Positions 1 through 9,787 of a stretch of 64,000 bases of DNA are shown in pieces (positions within the stretch are counted from its first letter, which is position 1; every line of letters starts with the position of its first letter). Location of the stretch: contig NZ_CH902578.1 of assembly GCF_000152805.1 (NCBI RefSeq), positions 702,884-766,883 of the forward strand, written 5' to 3'. This DNA is from Maritimibacter alkaliphilus HTCC2654 (GTDB taxonomy: Bacteria; Pseudomonadota; Alphaproteobacteria; Rhodobacterales; Rhodobacteraceae). The translations under genes were made by a program, and so were the position numbers. The notes beneath the pieces are model-generated. The model saw nothing but the letters and a program-made list of their open reading frames with translations, did not search any database and was not told where the DNA came from.

Positions 1-22
1 CGCGCCCCGGCGCGGCGAAACC

Positions 23-775
23 TCAGCCCAGTGTCGCGAGCGCCGGGAAGGTTTCGAGCAGCCAGTAAGAAAACGCCGAAAAACCCCCGGTCAGCATCAA
101 AAGGCCGATGGTCCACAGAAGCAGCCCCATGATCCGCTCGATCCGCTCCATATGCCGCTTCATCCAGCCCATGACACCCTTCATCCGGGGGAAGAAGGCC
201 GCGACCAGCAGGAACGGAATGCCCAGCCCCGCCGCGTAGATGGCCAGAAGGAAGGTGCCCCTCGCCACGTTCGCCTCGGACGCCGCGAGCGACAGGATCG
301 CGCCCAGTTGCGGGCCGATGCAGGGCGTCCAGCCGAAGGCGAAGGCAAGGCCCAGAAGATAGGCGCCGAAGGCACTCCCCCCTTGGTCGCCCGCGTCCAG
401 CCGGGCCTCGCGGTTCAGAAAGGGGATCGTGAAGATGCCAAGAAAATGCGCGCCGAACACCATGACCACGATCCCGGCCAAGGTGTTGAAGATGCTTTGG
501 TTTTGCAGAAAGAACGCGCCGAAGGCACTGGCCGCGAATCCCATGAACAGAAACACCGTAGACAGGCCCAGCACGAAAAACAGCGCCGCCACCGTCGCCT
601 TGCGCGACGATTTCGCGCCCTCGGACAACTCCGTCACGCTCACGCCCGACATATATGCCAGATAGGGCGGCACGATGGGCAGCACGCAGGGGCTGAGGAA
701 ACTCAAAAGCCCCGCGACCAGCGCGATGAGAAGCGCGGGCAAGAGGCTCGCGTCGATAAGGTCTATCCCGAACAT
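23..775 (-). CDS. ccdA: CcdA-type cytochrome c biogenesis / thiol-disulfide transporter
   Basis: Integral membrane protein of 250 aa that carries reducing equivalents from cytoplasmic thioredoxin to periplasmic dithiol proteins, for example in c-type cytochrome maturation. About six hydrophobic segments are visible. The two redox cysteines sit in the family motifs SPCVLP (Cys30) and TPCIGP (Cys152). The length matches the short CcdA/SoxV class rather than full DsbD. A GAGGGGGAG Shine-Dalgarno lies just before the ATG. It is divergent from a TusA-like sulfur carrier, so a role in sulfur or thiol trafficking (SoxV-like) is possible, but no sox genes are in view. Confidence 0.93.
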   Translation of the reverse strand: MFGIDLIDASLLPALLIALVAGLLSFLSPCVLPIVPPYLAYMSGVSVTELSEGAKSSRKATVAALFFVLGLSTVFLFMGFAASAFGAFFLQNQSIFNTLAGIVVMVFGAHFLGIFTIPFLNREARLDAGDQGGSAFGAYLLGLAFAFGWTPCIGPQLGAILSLAASEANVARGTFLLAIYAAGLGIPFLLVAAFFPRMKGVMGWMKRHMERIERIMGLLLWTIGLLMLTGGFSAFSYWLLETFPALATLG

Positions 776-871
776 GCTCCCCCTCTACCCGGCCCCGCGC
801 CCGCCGTCACCTGCCACAACGTCACATCCGGGCGATGGACTTGTAACACCTTCGGCAGTATGTGCTTTGCC

Positions 872-1102
872 ATGGATCACGACGTGGAAATCGACGCCAT
901 CGGGCTTCTGTGCCCCTGGCCGGTGCTGAAGGCAGGCAAGGCCCTGCGCGGGATGCAGCCCGGTCAGGTTCTGCGCCTGCTCGCCACCGACCCGGTCGCC
1001 GTGATCGACGTGCCGCATTTCTGCGCCGAGGAAGGGCACACGCTGATCTCGACCGACGACGACGGTGCCGCCACCGCCTATACGATCCGCAAGGGCGCCT
1101 AG
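872..1102 (+). CDS. tusA: TusA/SirA-family sulfur carrier protein
   Basis: Small (76 aa) cytoplasmic sulfur-relay protein. The signature GLLCPWPVL is near the N terminus, with the persulfide-forming Cys14 in the CPxP motif that defines the TusA/SirA/YeeD family. The family passes sulfane sulfur from cysteine desulfurases or rhodaneses to tRNA thiolation, Moco synthesis or sulfur oxidation; which applies here is not visible. Another in-frame ATG lies four codons upstream at 860, and neither start has a convincing ribosome-binding site. The start at 872 gives the usual family length. The gene diverges from ccdA across about 95 bp. Confidence 0.88.
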   Translation: MDHDVEIDAIGLLCPWPVLKAGKALRGMQPGQVLRLLATDPVAVIDVPHFCAEEGHTLISTDDDGAATAYTIRKGA

Positions 1103-1130
1103 CCGCGCGGCCCATCACAACCGCCTGATA

Positions 1131-1161
1131 CCAAAAGAAAAAGGGGAGCCCATGGCTCCCC
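1131..1161 (-). terminator. Rho-independent terminator of the nrdJ operon
   Basis: An 8-bp stem GGGGAGCC/GGCTCCCC with a 3-nt loop (1143-1161) is followed, on the minus strand, by a U-rich run (TTTTTCTTTT). It lies about 100 bp past the end of the small gene downstream of nrdJ. Confidence 0.7.
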
Positions 1162-1258
1162 AGTTTCGCTGATAAGGCTCGTCATTGTACCGCCCGGTTG
1201 TTTTCTGCCTGCGGCCCTATCCGCGTCAGGGGCGAGCGCACCCGCCCCGTGTCTCGTC

Positions 1259-1549
1259 TCATCCGGCGTCGCGCGCCCGCGCAATCGCAGGCACCGCCCC
1301 GTCGGTCAGGAAGTAGGCCACCCCCTGCGTCAGGTCGAATTCACGCACATGGAGCGTGATCGTCTCGCCGGTGTCGGTCACGAAGGTGAGCGGCCCTTCG
1401 CTTTCCGACCCGATCATCGCGGCGGGCACGCGGAACGCGCCCGACCCGTGTGTTTCGCCGCCTCCGATGGTCAAGAGAATGCGAAGGTCCATCCGCTCGG
1501 TCTCGTGACCATCGACCAGAAAAGACCCCCGGTAATCTCTCAGTTCCAT
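1259..1549 (-). CDS. Hypothetical protein coupled to nrdJ
   Basis: Predicted 96-aa soluble protein with no family I recognise. It begins MELRDYRGSFLVDG and appears beta-rich, with no signal peptide, membrane segment or cysteines. A strong GAGGAG ribosome-binding site lies inside the 3' end of nrdJ, and the ATG is only 12 bp past the nrdJ stop. It is therefore almost certainly co-transcribed and translationally coupled with the ribonucleotide reductase, and a terminator follows. The linkage suggests a role alongside NrdJ, but no function can be assigned from sequence. Confidence 0.8.
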   Translation of the reverse strand: MELRDYRGSFLVDGHETERMDLRILLTIGGGETHGSGAFRVPAAMIGSESEGPLTFVTDTGETITLHVREFDLTQGVAYFLTDGAVPAIARARDAG

Positions 1550-1561
1550 CGTCCGCGCTCC

Positions 1562-4500
1562 TCAGCTACAGCCGCTCGTCGCGCCGCAGGTGTTGCACTT
1601 CATGCAGGTGCCGTTGCGCACCAGCGTGTAGTTGCCGCAGTCGCCGCAGGCCTCGCCCTCGTAGCCCTGCATCTTCGCCTTGGCGCGGGCGTCCATCGTC
1701 ATGACGGTCCCGGTCCCGAGCGAGGTTGCGGGTTCCGCGACCATCGAGCCTCCGGCCATGCCCCCCGACGTGGCGGGCACCAGCGTGTTCAGCGCCGTGA
1801 GCGCGTCGTCGGTGCCCGTGGACTGACCGCCCTGAAGCACCACCAGTTCCTGCGGCAGACGCTTGCGCAGGTAGCCGGTCGAGGACACCTGTTTCAGCAT
1901 CTCGAGCGAGCGGGTCGCGGCGGTCTCGGACATTTCCTTGACGTTGGCGACGCCCTCTTCCTGACCCCGGCCCACATCGTCGAAGGACGAGCCTTCGGGC
2001 TTCACATGGGCCAGATCTGTGCGGTCGAGGTAGGACACGGCAAGCTCGCGGAAGATGTAGTCAAGGATCGACGTCGCGTTCTTGATCGTGTCGTTGCCCT
2101 GCACCATCCCGGCCGGTTCGAACTTGGTGAAGGTGAAGGCGTCCACGAACTCCTCCAGCGGCACGCCGTATTGCAGGCCGACCGACACGGCGATGGCGAA
2201 GTTGTTCATCATCGCGCGGAAGCCCGCGCCTTCCTTGTGCATGTCGATGAAAATCTCGCCCAGCTGCCCGTCCGAGTATTCGCCGGTGCGCAGGTAGACC
2301 TTGTGACCGCCGACGATGGCTTTCTGGGTGTAGCCCTTGCGGCGATCCGGCATCTTTTCGCGGCCCGCGCGGGCGACTTCCTTGATGACCACCTTCTCGA
2401 TGATCTTCTCGGCCAGCACTTCGGCTTTCTGCTGCGGCGTGCCGGTGGCGAGGATTTCCTCGGCCTCGTCGTCGTCTTCGACCAGCGCGGCGGCCAGCGG
2501 CTGCGACAGCTTGGAACCGTCACGGTACAGCGCGTTCGCCTTGATCCCCAGCGACCACGACAGTTCGTAGGCGCGCTGACAATCCTCGATGGTCGCGTCG
2601 TTCGGCATGTTGATCGTCTTCGAGATCGCGCCGGAGATGAACGACTGGGCGGCGGCCATCATGTAGATGTGCGCATCCGTCGACAGGAACCGCTTGCCCT
2701 TCTTGCCGCAGGGGTTGGCGCAGTCGAACACCTTGTAGTGCTCTTCTTTCAGGTGCGGCGCACCCTCCAGCGTCATGGTGCCGAGCGCGTGGTCGTTGGC
2801 CGCTTCGATGTCGCCCTTCGAGAAGCCGAGGTGCTTGAGCAGGTCGAAGGTCGGGTCGTTCAGCTCGTCGCCAAGGCCAAGGTCGTTGCGGCAGAACTCT
2901 TCGCCCAGCGTCCACTGGTTGAACTGGAACCGGATGTCGAAGGCGGACGCGAGGCCCTTTTCGATCTTCTGGATTTCGGCATTGCCGAAGCCTTTGTTCA
3001 TCAGTGTCTGGGTGTTGATCCCCGGCGCGTTGCCAAGGCTGCCGTGACCGACCGCATAGGCGATGATCTCTTCGATCTGGGCCGAAGAATATCCAAGCTT
3101 TTCAAGGGCTGCCGGGACGGAGCGGTTGATGATCTTGAAGTAGCCGCCACCGGCCAACTTCTTGAATTTCACCAGCGCGAAGTCCGGTTCGATGCCGGTC
3201 GTATCGCAATCCATGACCAGACCGATGGTCCCAGTCGGCGCGATCACCGACACCTGTGCGTTGCGGTAGCCGTGCTTTTCCCCCAGCGCGAGGGCTTCGT
3301 CCCACGACGACATGGCGAGGTCGACGAGCGCCTTGTCCGGGCAGCCTGCGTGGTCAAGGGCGACCGGCTTGATGTCCAGCGCCTCGTAGCCGTCCGTGGC
3401 GCCATACGCCGCCGTGCGGTGGTTGCGGATGACGCGCAGCATGTGGTCGGCGTTGCGCTTGTAGCCGTCGAAGGCGCCAAGCTCACCCGCCATTTCAGCC
3501 GACGTTGCGTAAGCCACACCCGACAGGATCGCGGTCAGCGCCCCGGTCAGCGCCCGGCCCTCTTTCGAGTCGTAGCCGAGACCCATGTTCATCAGCAGGC
3601 CGCCGATGTTGGCGTAACCCAGACCCAGCGTGCGGAAGTCATAGGACAGTTGCGCGATTTCCTTCGACGGGAACTGCGCCATCGTCACCGAAATTTCCAG
3701 CGTCACGGTCCACAGGCGCGTGGCGTGCATGTAGTCCTCGGCCTGGAACGTGCCGTCCTTGAGGAAGGTGAGCAGGTTCATCGAGGCGAGGTTACAGGCC
3801 GTGTCGTCGAGGAACATGTATTCCGAGCACGGGTTCGAGCCGCGGATCGCGCCGTCTTCCGGGCAGGTGTGCCATGCGTTGACGGTGTCGTGGTACTGGA
3901 TGCCCGGATCGGCACAGGCCCATGCCGCGTGACCGATGTTCTCCCACAGATCGCGCGCCTTGATGGTCTTGGCGACCGAGCCGTCGGTGCGGCGGATCAG
4001 TTCCCAGTCGGCATCGGCTTCGACGGCCTTGAGGAAGGCGTCGGTGACGCGCACCGAGTTGTTCGAGTTCTGGCCCGAAACCGAAGCATAGGCTTCCGAG
4101 TCCCAGTCGGTGTCATAGGTCGGAAACTCAATGGATGCATAGCCTTGGCGGGCGTAGTCGAGAACGCGCTTGATGTAGGTCTCCGGGATCGCGACCTTTT
4201 TCGCGGCGCGCACGGCGTCTTTCAGCTGCGGGTTTTCTTTCGGGTCGGTGGCGGCGTCGATAGAGCCGTCCCAGCCGTGGATCGCGGTGAAGATGTCGTT
4301 CAGGTGACGCTCGTGCATCTTGGAGCCGGCGACGAGCGAGGCGACCTTCTGCTCTTCTTTCACCTTCCAGTTGATGTATTCCTCGATATCCGGGTGATCG
4401 GCATCGACGATGACCATCTTGGCCGCGCGTCGCGTGGTGCCGCCCGACTTGATCGCACCGGCGGCGCGGTCGCCGATCTTGAGGAAGCCCATGAGGCCCG

Positions 4501-5254
4501 AGGATTTGCCGCCGCCCGACAGCGGCTCGTTCGCGGCGCGCAGAGACGAGAAGTTGGTGCCGGTGCCGGAGCCGTATTTGAACAGGCGGGCTTCGCGGAC
4601 CCACAGGTCCATGATGCCGCCGTCACCCACCAGATCGTCGCCGACCGACTGGATGAAACAGGCATGCGGCTGCGGATGTTCGTAGGCGGAGGCCGACTTG
4701 GTCAGCTCCTTGGTTTCGAAATCGACGTAGTAATGACCCTGCGACGGACCGTCGATGCCATAGGCCCAGTGCAGACCGGTGTTGAACCACTGGGGCGAGT
4801 TCGGCGCGGCCATCTGTTTGGCCAGCATGAAACGCATTTCGTCGTAATAGGCGCGCGCGTCTTCCTCGGTCGAGAAATAGCCGCCCTTCCAGCCCCAATA
4901 GGCCCAGGCACCCGCGAGACGGTCGAACACCTGCTTGGACGATGTTTCGCCGCCGAAACGCTCGGCCTTGTCCATGGCGTCGAGCGCCTTGGTGTCGGGG
5001 ACGTGGCGCCACAGGAACTCAGGCACGCCGTCTTCCTTGACCGGCTTCAGCGCGGCGGGAACGCCCGCCTTGCGGAAATACTTCTGCGCGATGACGTCGG
5101 AGGCCACCTGGCTCCAGCTTTCCGGGATCTCGATATCGTCGAGCTTGAACACGATGGTCCCGTCCGGGTTGCGGATCTCGGAGGTCGCGCGGGTGAACGT
5201 GATCGCGTCGTATGCGTCTTTGCCTGCCTCGGTGAACTTGCGTGCGATTTTCAT
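1562..5254 (-). CDS. nrdJ: Adenosylcobalamin-dependent (class II) ribonucleotide reductase
   Basis: Reduces ribonucleotides to deoxyribonucleotides using a B12-derived thiyl radical, so it needs neither oxygen nor an R2 subunit. The 1230-aa length fits the long alphaproteobacterial NrdJ class. The active-site loop [15 protein letters not shown] holds a conserved Cys near residue 476. The C terminus has a Cys-rich tail ([10 protein letters not shown], then CMKCNTCG) that shuttles electrons to the active site. The start chosen begins MKIARKFT, matching the family; an in-frame ATG seven codons upstream is less likely. A NrdR-box-like palindrome lies about 195 bp upstream. No intein-like insertion is seen. 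Confidence 0.97.
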   Translation of the reverse strand: MKIARKFTEAGKDAYDAITFTRATSEIRNPDGTIVFKLDDIEIPESWSQVASDVIAQKYFRKAGVPAALKPVKEDGVPEFLWRHVPDTKALDAMDKAERFGGETSSKQVFDRLAGAWAYWGWKGGYFSTEEDARAYYDEMRFMLAKQMAAPNSPQWFNTGLHWAYGIDGPSQGHYYVDFETKELTKSASAYEHPQPHACFIQSVGDDLVGDGGIMDLWVREARLFKYGSGTGTNFSSLRAANEPLSGGGKSSGLMGFLKIGDRAAGAIKSGGTTRRAAKMVIVDADHPDIEEYINWKVKEEQKVASLVAGSKMHERHLNDIFTAIHGWDGSIDAATDPKENPQLKDAVRAAKKVAIPETYIKRVLDYARQGYASIEFPTYDTDWDSEAYASVSGQNSNNSVRVTDAFLKAVEADADWELIRRTDGSVAKTIKARDLWENIGHAAWACADPGIQYHDTVNAWHTCPEDGAIRGSNPCSEYMFLDDTACNLASMNLLTFLKDGTFQAEDYMHATRLWTVTLEISVTMAQFPSKEIAQLSYDFRTLGLGYANIGGLLMNMGLGYDSKEGRALTGALTAILSGVAYATSAEMAGELGAFDGYKRNADHMLRVIRNHRTAAYGATDGYEALDIKPVALDHAGCPDKALVDLAMSSWDEALALGEKHGYRNAQVSVIAPTGTIGLVMDCDTTGIEPDFALVKFKKLAGGGYFKIINRSVPAALEKLGYSSAQIEEIIAYAVGHGSLGNAPGINTQTLMNKGFGNAEIQKIEKGLASAFDIRFQFNQWTLGEEFCRNDLGLGDELNDPTFDLLKHLGFSKGDIEAANDHALGTMTLEGAPHLKEEHYKVFDCANPCGKKGKRFLSTDAHIYMMAAAQSFISGAISKTINMPNDATIEDCQRAYELSWSLGIKANALYRDGSKLSQPLAAALVEDDDEAEEILATGTPQQKAEVLAEKIIEKVVIKEVARAGREKMPDRRKGYTQKAIVGGHKVYLRTGEYSDGQLGEIFIDMHKEGAGFRAMMNNFAIAVSVGLQYGVPLEEFVDAFTFTKFEPAGMVQGNDTIKNATSILDYIFRELAVSYLDRTDLAHVKPEGSSFDDVGRGQEEGVANVKEMSETAATRSLEMLKQVSSTGYLRKRLPQELVVLQGGQSTGTDDALTALNTLVPATSGGMAGGSMVAEPATSLGTGTVMTMDARAKAKMQGYEGEACGDCGNYTLVRNGTCMKCNTCGATSGCS

Positions 5255-5896
5255 TTTGGCCCCTGTGTCTCTCAATGCCGGTCACTGGATGGATCACTGC
5301 TCACGCTGACCCACGTCTCAACTCGTGCTGGCGGGGCCGGCGCGAAGGGAAAAACGGCCCCGGTCGCCGGAACATCGTTTCCCGGCAACTGTCGCGGCCC
5401 CTTTGTTGGGGTCCGATGTGAGGCTAACTATCCCTACCCGCCGACAGCCACTATATGTTGTGGCTTTCCGACCAGCACAAACAAACTGACGTAGGGGGGC
5501 GCACCCGTCAACGCGTTTTCAGGCCCCGTTAACCTCTTTTTTTCGTTGACGCTGACGCGCGGTGATTCATCCCCAACCTGCCCGCGGAGAGTCGTCGAAA
5601 AAGGCGTCGGATTTTCAGGCCTTTCTGTCATCAAACTGTCAAAAAGGATGAGTGTTGTGGGTAACTCGGGTCGCGGCGCTACATATTGCGTGCGCGCCAC
5701 AGTCCAGCACTCAATGTTCGATTCTGCATCGTTTCGCACAAGATTCGAGCCGAGAGCACACCACATATATTGTTAATGAACCAAATCGGACACCAGATAT
5801 GGGTAGTCCAAAAGGATATAGGTCGCAGAATCGCATCCCGCCGATTCCCGGTCGACGGCCCACGCGGGCGGGAGGACGGATGCAGGACGAGGGGAA
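5255..5896. other. Long intergenic region upstream of nrdJ
   Basis: About 640 bp without a convincing gene separates the nrdJ start from tRNA-Pro. It holds the NrdR-box candidate at 5448-5463. Closer to nrdJ, minus-strand RNA could form an 8-bp hairpin (GTTGCCGG/CCGGCGAC, about 5365-5391). The region is less GC-rich than the genes around it. Short open frames here have no ribosome-binding sites or recognisable composition. No cobalamin-riboswitch B12 box could be identified by eye. Confidence 0.6.
5448..5463. promoter_or_regulatory. Candidate NrdR box upstream of nrdJ
   Basis: The 16-bp imperfect palindrome CCACTATATGTTGTGG matches the core of the NrdR consensus (CACWATATATWGTG). NrdR is the ATP/dATP-sensing repressor of ribonucleotide reductase genes and usually binds two such boxes. 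Only this one is clear; a site one interval away is weak. The position about 195 bp upstream of nrdJ implies a long leader or a second promoter. Confidence 0.6.
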
Positions 5897-5973
5897 TGGT
5901 CGGGGCGGCGAGATTCGAACTCACGACCTTCTGTACCCAAAACAGACGCGCTACCAGGCTGCGCTACGCCCCG
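5897..5973 (-). tRNA. tRNA-Pro (anticodon TGG)
   Basis: A 77-nt cloverleaf on the minus strand. The acceptor arms CGGGGCG/CGCCCCG pair, the anticodon loop TTTGGGT places TGG at positions 34-36, the T arm contains GTTCGAATC, and 3' CCA is encoded. Confidence 0.95.
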
Positions 5974-6014
5974 ACGTGCGCCTCTCTACAAAGAGCGACG
6001 AGTGATGGAAAGAC

Positions 6015-6482
6015 CTATTGCGCGGCGCAGGACCAGGCGGCCGCGTCGCCGAAGGCGGGATGGCGCATTTCGGCCCCCGCCTCGATCCCGATGGCCCCGG
6101 CCAGACCGCCCCGGATCTCGAGCACGGCCAGAATGTCGTCGCCCCCCCGGATCGGCGTCAGATCGCCCGGCACCGCATTCTCGTGCACGTTGCGCACGAC
6201 GCCGTCGGCCCCGACGAAGATCATGTCGAGCGGGATCAGCGTGTTCTTCATCCAGAACGAGGCCGGGCGCGGGCTTTCATAGATGAACAGCATCCCCTGC
6301 CCGGACGGCAGGCTTTCGCGAAACATAAGCCCCTGCGCGCGCTCCGCGTCGTCATCCGCGATCTCGACCGAGAACCGGGCGGTTCCGAACGTGCCCCGCA
6401 GATCGACCTGAGCTTCGTCACAGGTCTGGGCCGTCAGGGGGCCGGCCAGACACGCGGCCAGCAAAACACTCGTTACTTTCAC
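6015..6482 (-). CDS. DUF192 domain-containing secreted protein
   Basis: 155-aa protein with an N-terminal signal peptide (MKVTSVLLAACLAG) and a mature DUF192 domain. The domain is recognised from the pattern FSVEIADDDAERAQGLMFRE followed by FWMKNTLIPLDMIF. The family is widespread and forms a small beta-barrel, but its biochemical role is unknown. The gene starts one base after the stop of the two-domain cold-shock gene, so the pair is probably translationally coupled. This CspA-like/DUF192 pairing is common in Rhodobacteraceae. Confidence 0.9.
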   Translation of the reverse strand: MKVTSVLLAACLAGPLTAQTCDEAQVDLRGTFGTARFSVEIADDDAERAQGLMFRESLPSGQGMLFIYESPRPASFWMKNTLIPLDMIFVGADGVVRNVHENAVPGDLTPIRGGDDILAVLEIRGGLAGAIGIEAGAEMRHPAFGDAAAWSCAAQ

Positions 6483-6483
6483 G

Positions 6484-7014
6484 TCAGTCCTCTCCGTCCA
6501 AGGCCGCGTCCCAGGATGTCACCAACAGCGCCATGCGCCCGCGTTCGCCCATCGCCGCGCGCATCCCGATGGCTTCGCCCGGTTGCAGGTCGGCAAGACC
6601 CGACCGGCGCAACACCTCGACATGGATGAACACGTCTTCCGGTTTACCGAAGGCATTGGCGAAACCAAAGCCCTTACCCTTGTCAAACCATTTCACCCGC
6701 GCCGGTTCCAACGGATCGGCGCGCGACAGGTCCAGATCCTCGGTGAACGTGCTGGTGATCGTCTCTTCGCTTTCGGCGGCATGAATGGCGAGCACTTCGA
6801 CCGCCTGCATCCCGCGCGGCGTGTCCTGCACGACGATCTCGATCCCGGCCCGGTCCGCGACCGAGCTTTGACCGAAGTTCCGAAGCACGTTGGCGTGTAG
6901 AAGAATGTCAGGCCCGCCCTGATCGGCGACCACGAAGCCAAACCCCTTGGCGGGGTCGAACCACTTTACCGTGCCACGCTGTACATAGCGGCCCGACGCT
7001 GTGTCGTCGTCCAT
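6484..7014 (-). CDS. Cold-shock-domain protein with two CSDs
   Basis: Nucleic-acid-binding protein of 176 aa with two cold-shock domains in tandem. Each has the RNP1-like signature: GTVKWFDPAKGFGFV near the N terminus and ARVKWFDKGKGFGF in the second half. Typical CspA proteins are about 70 aa with one domain, so this is the duplicated form found in alphaproteobacteria. It probably acts as an RNA chaperone or antiterminator. The start at 7014 has AAGG upstream; an in-frame ATG at 7041 is an alternative. It is followed directly by the DUF192 gene. Confidence 0.9.
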   Translation of the reverse strand: MDDDTASGRYVQRGTVKWFDPAKGFGFVVADQGGPDILLHANVLRNFGQSSVADRAGIEIVVQDTPRGMQAVEVLAIHAAESEETITSTFTEDLDLSRADPLEPARVKWFDKGKGFGFANAFGKPEDVFIHVEVLRRSGLADLQPGEAIGMRAAMGERGRMALLVTSWDAALDGED

Positions 7015-7131
7015 GTCAAAGCACACCTTGTTGTCCAGCATCCCCAATTCCAAATGTGGACGATTGTGCAAAATGAAACAAGATGGCCGACCCTGACTTT
7101 TTCGACAGGACGCACGTTTTTCACCAAAGAA

Positions 7132-7737
7132 TCACGGCTGTAAACGCTGGATTTTCCACGATGTTTGTGCTGACTCACGCGTCCAGCGGAATCGGTCGTG
7201 CAGCCGGAACGCGCCGTCGGCCCAGAATTCCATCTCGGTCGGGACGATCCGAAAGCCACCCCAGAACGGTGGCCGCTTGGGATGCGTGCCGTGGGTCGCG
7301 GTCACTTTCGCCACCTCCGCCATGAGCGATGTCCGGCTGTCGAGCGGCTGGCTCTGATGCGAGGCCCAGGCACCGAGACGGCTTTTGAGCGAGCGGGAGT
7401 CGTAATAGGCGTCGGCCTCCGGCCCGTCCGCGCGGGTCGCGGTGCCCCGCACCCGCACCTGACGCCGCAGCGTCTTCCAGTGCAGCACGAACGCCGCGCG
7501 CCCCGCCTGCTCGATCTCCTGCGCCTTTACCGAGCCGTAGTTGGTGTAGAACACGAACGCCTCGGCCTCGATATCCTTCAAAAGCACCATGCGCACATTG
7601 GGCATCCCGTCGGCGTCGACGGTCGACAAGGCGATGGCGTTCGGGTCGTTCGGCTCCGACACCTCGGCCTCGGCCAGCCAGGCCCGCGTGATGGCAAACG
7701 GGTCGTCGCCCGCGAAAATTCCAGTCCTGTCCGACAT
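7132..7737 (-). CDS. pdxH: Pyridoxamine 5'-phosphate oxidase
   Basis: FMN-dependent enzyme that oxidises pyridoxamine or pyridoxine 5'-phosphate to pyridoxal 5'-phosphate, the last step of vitamin B6 synthesis and salvage. At 201 aa the length is typical. Conserved features include [11 protein letters not shown] and [15 protein letters not shown] near the FMN site, and the C-terminal family motif with WKIQRLQP at the very end. The start MSDRTGIF was chosen from the family length, because the upstream in-frame extension lacks homology-like sequence. The gene diverges from fabI across about 120 bp. Confidence 0.95.
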   Translation of the reverse strand: MSDRTGIFAGDDPFAITRAWLAEAEVSEPNDPNAIALSTVDADGMPNVRMVLLKDIEAEAFVFYTNYGSVKAQEIEQAGRAAFVLHWKTLRRQVRVRGTATRADGPEADAYYDSRSLKSRLGAWASHQSQPLDSRTSLMAEVAKVTATHGTHPKRPPFWGGFRIVPTEMEFWADGAFRLHDRFRWTRESAQTSWKIQRLQP

Positions 7738-7858
7738 GACGCTCCCCGTTCCGACGCCGCCTGCCCCTTGGGCAACTTGCCTGCCCAGCAGGCTTGAAGG
7801 CCCCGTGGCAATCTCATAAACCGGGCTAACACGTAATCGACGGGACGGGGAACAGGCA

Positions 7859-8680
7859 ATGTCGGGCGGATTGATGGACGGAAAACGCGGGCTGATCATG
7901 GGGCTCGCCAACGACAAATCAATCGCCTGGGGGATCGCCCGGGCCTGCGCCGAGGCGGGCGCCGAACTCGCCTTCTCCTATCAGGGCGAACAGATGAAAA
8001 AGCGGGTGGGTCCGCTGGCCGAACAACTCGGCTCGAACATCGTGGTCCCCTGCGACGTGATGGACGAAGCCTCGGTCGACGCGCTGTTCGACGAGTTGAA
8101 AGAGAAATGGGGCAAGATCGACTTTATCGTTCATGCCATTGGTTTCTCGGACAAAAACCAGCTTCGCGGGCGCTATGCCGATACCACGCGCGAGAATTTC
8201 ACCATGACGATGGACGTGTCGGTCTATTCCTTCACCGCCGTCGCCCGGCGCGCCGCCGACCTGATGCCCGATGGCGGGTCGATGCTGACGCTCACCTATT
8301 ACGGCGCCGAACAGGTCATGCCGCATTACAACGTCATGGGCGTGGCCAAAGCCGCGTTGGAGGCATCGGTGCGGTATCTGGCCGAAGACTTCGGAAAGGA
8401 CGGTATCCGCGTGAACGCCATTTCCGCCGGGCCGATCCGCACCCTCGCCGCCTCCGGCATCGGCGACTTCCGCTATATCCTGAAGTGGAACGAGCTGAAC
8501 TCGCCGCTGCGCCGCAACGTGACCATCGACGACGTGGGCAAATCGGCGCTGTATCTGTTGTCCGACCTCGGCTCCGGCGTGACGGGCGAGACGCATCATG
8601 TGGACGCGGGCTATCACGTCGTGGGCATGAAGGCTGTCGATGCGCCGGATATCGACGTCACCGTGAAGAAGGAAGACTGA
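7859..8680 (+). CDS. fabI: Enoyl-[acyl-carrier-protein] reductase (NADH)
   Basis: Catalyses the last reduction in each cycle of type II fatty-acid elongation, and is the target of triclosan and diazaborines. This short-chain dehydrogenase of 273 aa has the FabI-specific N-terminal dinucleotide site ([17 protein letters not shown]). Catalytic residues Tyr147, Tyr157 and Lys164 lie in [19 protein letters not shown], matching the E. coli FabI spacing. A start at the fifth codon downstream (MDGKRG) is possible. The gene is followed within 1 bp by gpt. Confidence 0.96.
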   Translation: MSGGLMDGKRGLIMGLANDKSIAWGIARACAEAGAELAFSYQGEQMKKRVGPLAEQLGSNIVVPCDVMDEASVDALFDELKEKWGKIDFIVHAIGFSDKNQLRGRYADTTRENFTMTMDVSVYSFTAVARRAADLMPDGGSMLTLTYYGAEQVMPHYNVMGVAKAALEASVRYLAEDFGKDGIRVNAISAGPIRTLAASGIGDFRYILKWNELNSPLRRNVTIDDVGKSALYLLSDLGSGVTGETHHVDAGYHVVGMKAVDAPDIDVTVKKED

Positions 8681-8681
8681 C

Positions 8682-9188
8682 ATGGTCGACAATCGCCTGC
8701 CCCATGAAAAAGGCTTCCACGTCAGCTGGGACCAGATCCACCGCGACAGCCGCGCGCTTGCCTGGCGGCTCGACGGCAAGGGGCCGAACGACGGCGGGTG
8801 GAAGGCTGTGGTCGCGATCACCCGCGGCGGGCTGGCCCCCGCGATGATCGTCGCGCGCGAACTGGACATCCGCACGGTCGATACGATCAGCGTCAAAAGC
8901 TACAACCACCAGACCCAGACCGAGCCGGTCGTCATCAAATCGCCGGACATGGACGTCTGCGGCGACGGCACCGGCGTTCTGGTGGTCGACGATCTGGTCG
9001 ACACCGGCAAAACGCTCGAGGTCGTGCGCGACCTGATGCCGAACGCGCATTTCGCCACCGTCTATGCCAAGCCCAAGGGCAAGCCCATGGTGGACAGCTA
9101 TATCACCGAGGTGAGCCAGGACACGTGGATTTTCTTCCCGTGGGACATGGCGCTGCAATACGTTGAGCCGTATCGCGGCAAGGACTGA
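8682..9188 (+). CDS. gpt: Xanthine (guanine) phosphoribosyltransferase
   Basis: Purine-salvage enzyme of 168 aa that joins xanthine or guanine to PRPP. The type I PRTase signature [17 protein letters not shown] (residues 99-115) binds the ribose-phosphate of PRPP. The N-terminal flexible region and the C-terminal hood ending WIFFPWDMA resemble E. coli Gpt. The start lies one base after the fabI stop, so the two are read from one transcript. A strong terminator follows at 9216. Confidence 0.92.
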   Translation: MVDNRLPHEKGFHVSWDQIHRDSRALAWRLDGKGPNDGGWKAVVAITRGGLAPAMIVARELDIRTVDTISVKSYNHQTQTEPVVIKSPDMDVCGDGTGVLVVDDLVDTGKTLEVVRDLMPNAHFATVYAKPKGKPMVDSYITEVSQDTWIFFPWDMALQYVEPYRGKD

Positions 9189-9215
9189 CAGGCCGCTGCG
9201 CCAGACGAAAACCAG

Positions 9216-9253
9216 ACGCCCGCGCATGGCTCCATACGCGGGCGTTTTCTTTT
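9216..9253 (+). terminator. Rho-independent terminator after fabI-gpt
   Basis: A perfect 9-bp stem (ACGCCCGCG/CGCGGGCGT) with a 12-nt loop is followed by TTTTCTTTT. It sits 27 bp past the gpt stop. Confidence 0.88.
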
Positions 9254-9265
9254 GCGGTCAGGAGT

Positions 9266-9787
9266 TTAGCCGATGGCTTTCAGCCCCGACCTGAACCGGC
9301 GCATGTTGTCTTGATAATGCAGCGCCGAGGCGATCAGCCCCTGTTTCGTCGCCTCGTCGAGCTCACGCACGACCTTGCCGGGCGATCCCAGCACCATCGT
9401 CCCGTCGGGGATCACCTTGCCCTCGGTCACCAACGCCCCGGCCCCGATCAGACAGCCCTTGCCGATCTTCGCGCCGTTCAGCACCGTCGCGCCCATGCCG
9501 ATGAGCGATCCGTCCCCGACCGTACAGCCATGCAGCATCGCCTTGTGGCCGATGGTGACATTCTCGCCCAGCGACAGGGGAAAGCCCATGTCGGTGTGAA
9601 ACACGCAGTTTTCCTGCACGTTCGTGCCCTTGCCGATGGTCAGGCGTTCGTTGTCGCCGCGCAGGGTGCAGCCGAACCAGACGCTCGCCCCCTCTTCCAG
9701 CACCACGTCGCCGATCAGGTTTGCATCGGGGGCGACCCATGTGTCCTCGTGGATGGTCGGCGCGATGCCGTCGAGTTCATAGATCAT
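9266..9787 (-). CDS. Gamma-carbonic anhydrase family protein
   Basis: Left-handed beta-helix protein of 173 aa built of hexapeptide repeats (for example [32 protein letters not shown]). It has the three His zinc ligands typical of gamma-class carbonic anhydrases: one in VFHTD and two in [10 protein letters not shown]. Members (YrdA/PaaY/CaiE group) form trimers, and many have weak or no measured carbonic anhydrase activity. The ATG overlaps the gmk stop by 4 bp (ATGA), so it is the last gene of the yicC-gmk operon. Confidence 0.92.
   Translation of the reverse strand: MIYELDGIAPTIHEDTWVAPDANLIGDVVLEEGASVWFGCTLRGDNERLTIGKGTNVQENCVFHTDMGFPLSLGENVTIGHKAMLHGCTVGDGSLIGMGATVLNGAKIGKGCLIGAGALVTEGKVIPDGTMVLGSPGKVVRELDEATKQGLIASALHYQDNMRRFRSGLKAIG

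Noticed and set aside
1562-5254. Possible intein in nrdJ, since RNR genes often host them and Hint domains occur nearby.
   Set aside because: The protein reads as continuous NrdJ at the usual length with no splicing blocks.
5255-5440. Cobalamin riboswitch upstream of nrdJ.
   Set aside because: No B12-box sequence or matching core helices could be found by eye; only a simple hairpin is visible, so it is not reported as a riboswitch.
1349-5494. A 1381-codon plus-strand frame covering nrdJ.
   Set aside because: Antisense shadow of nrdJ caused by GC-biased codon use; His/Arg/Gly-rich with no family resemblance.
5652-6282. Short frames over tRNA-Pro and the DUF192 gene.
   Set aside because: They overlap the tRNA and lie antisense to a well-supported gene.
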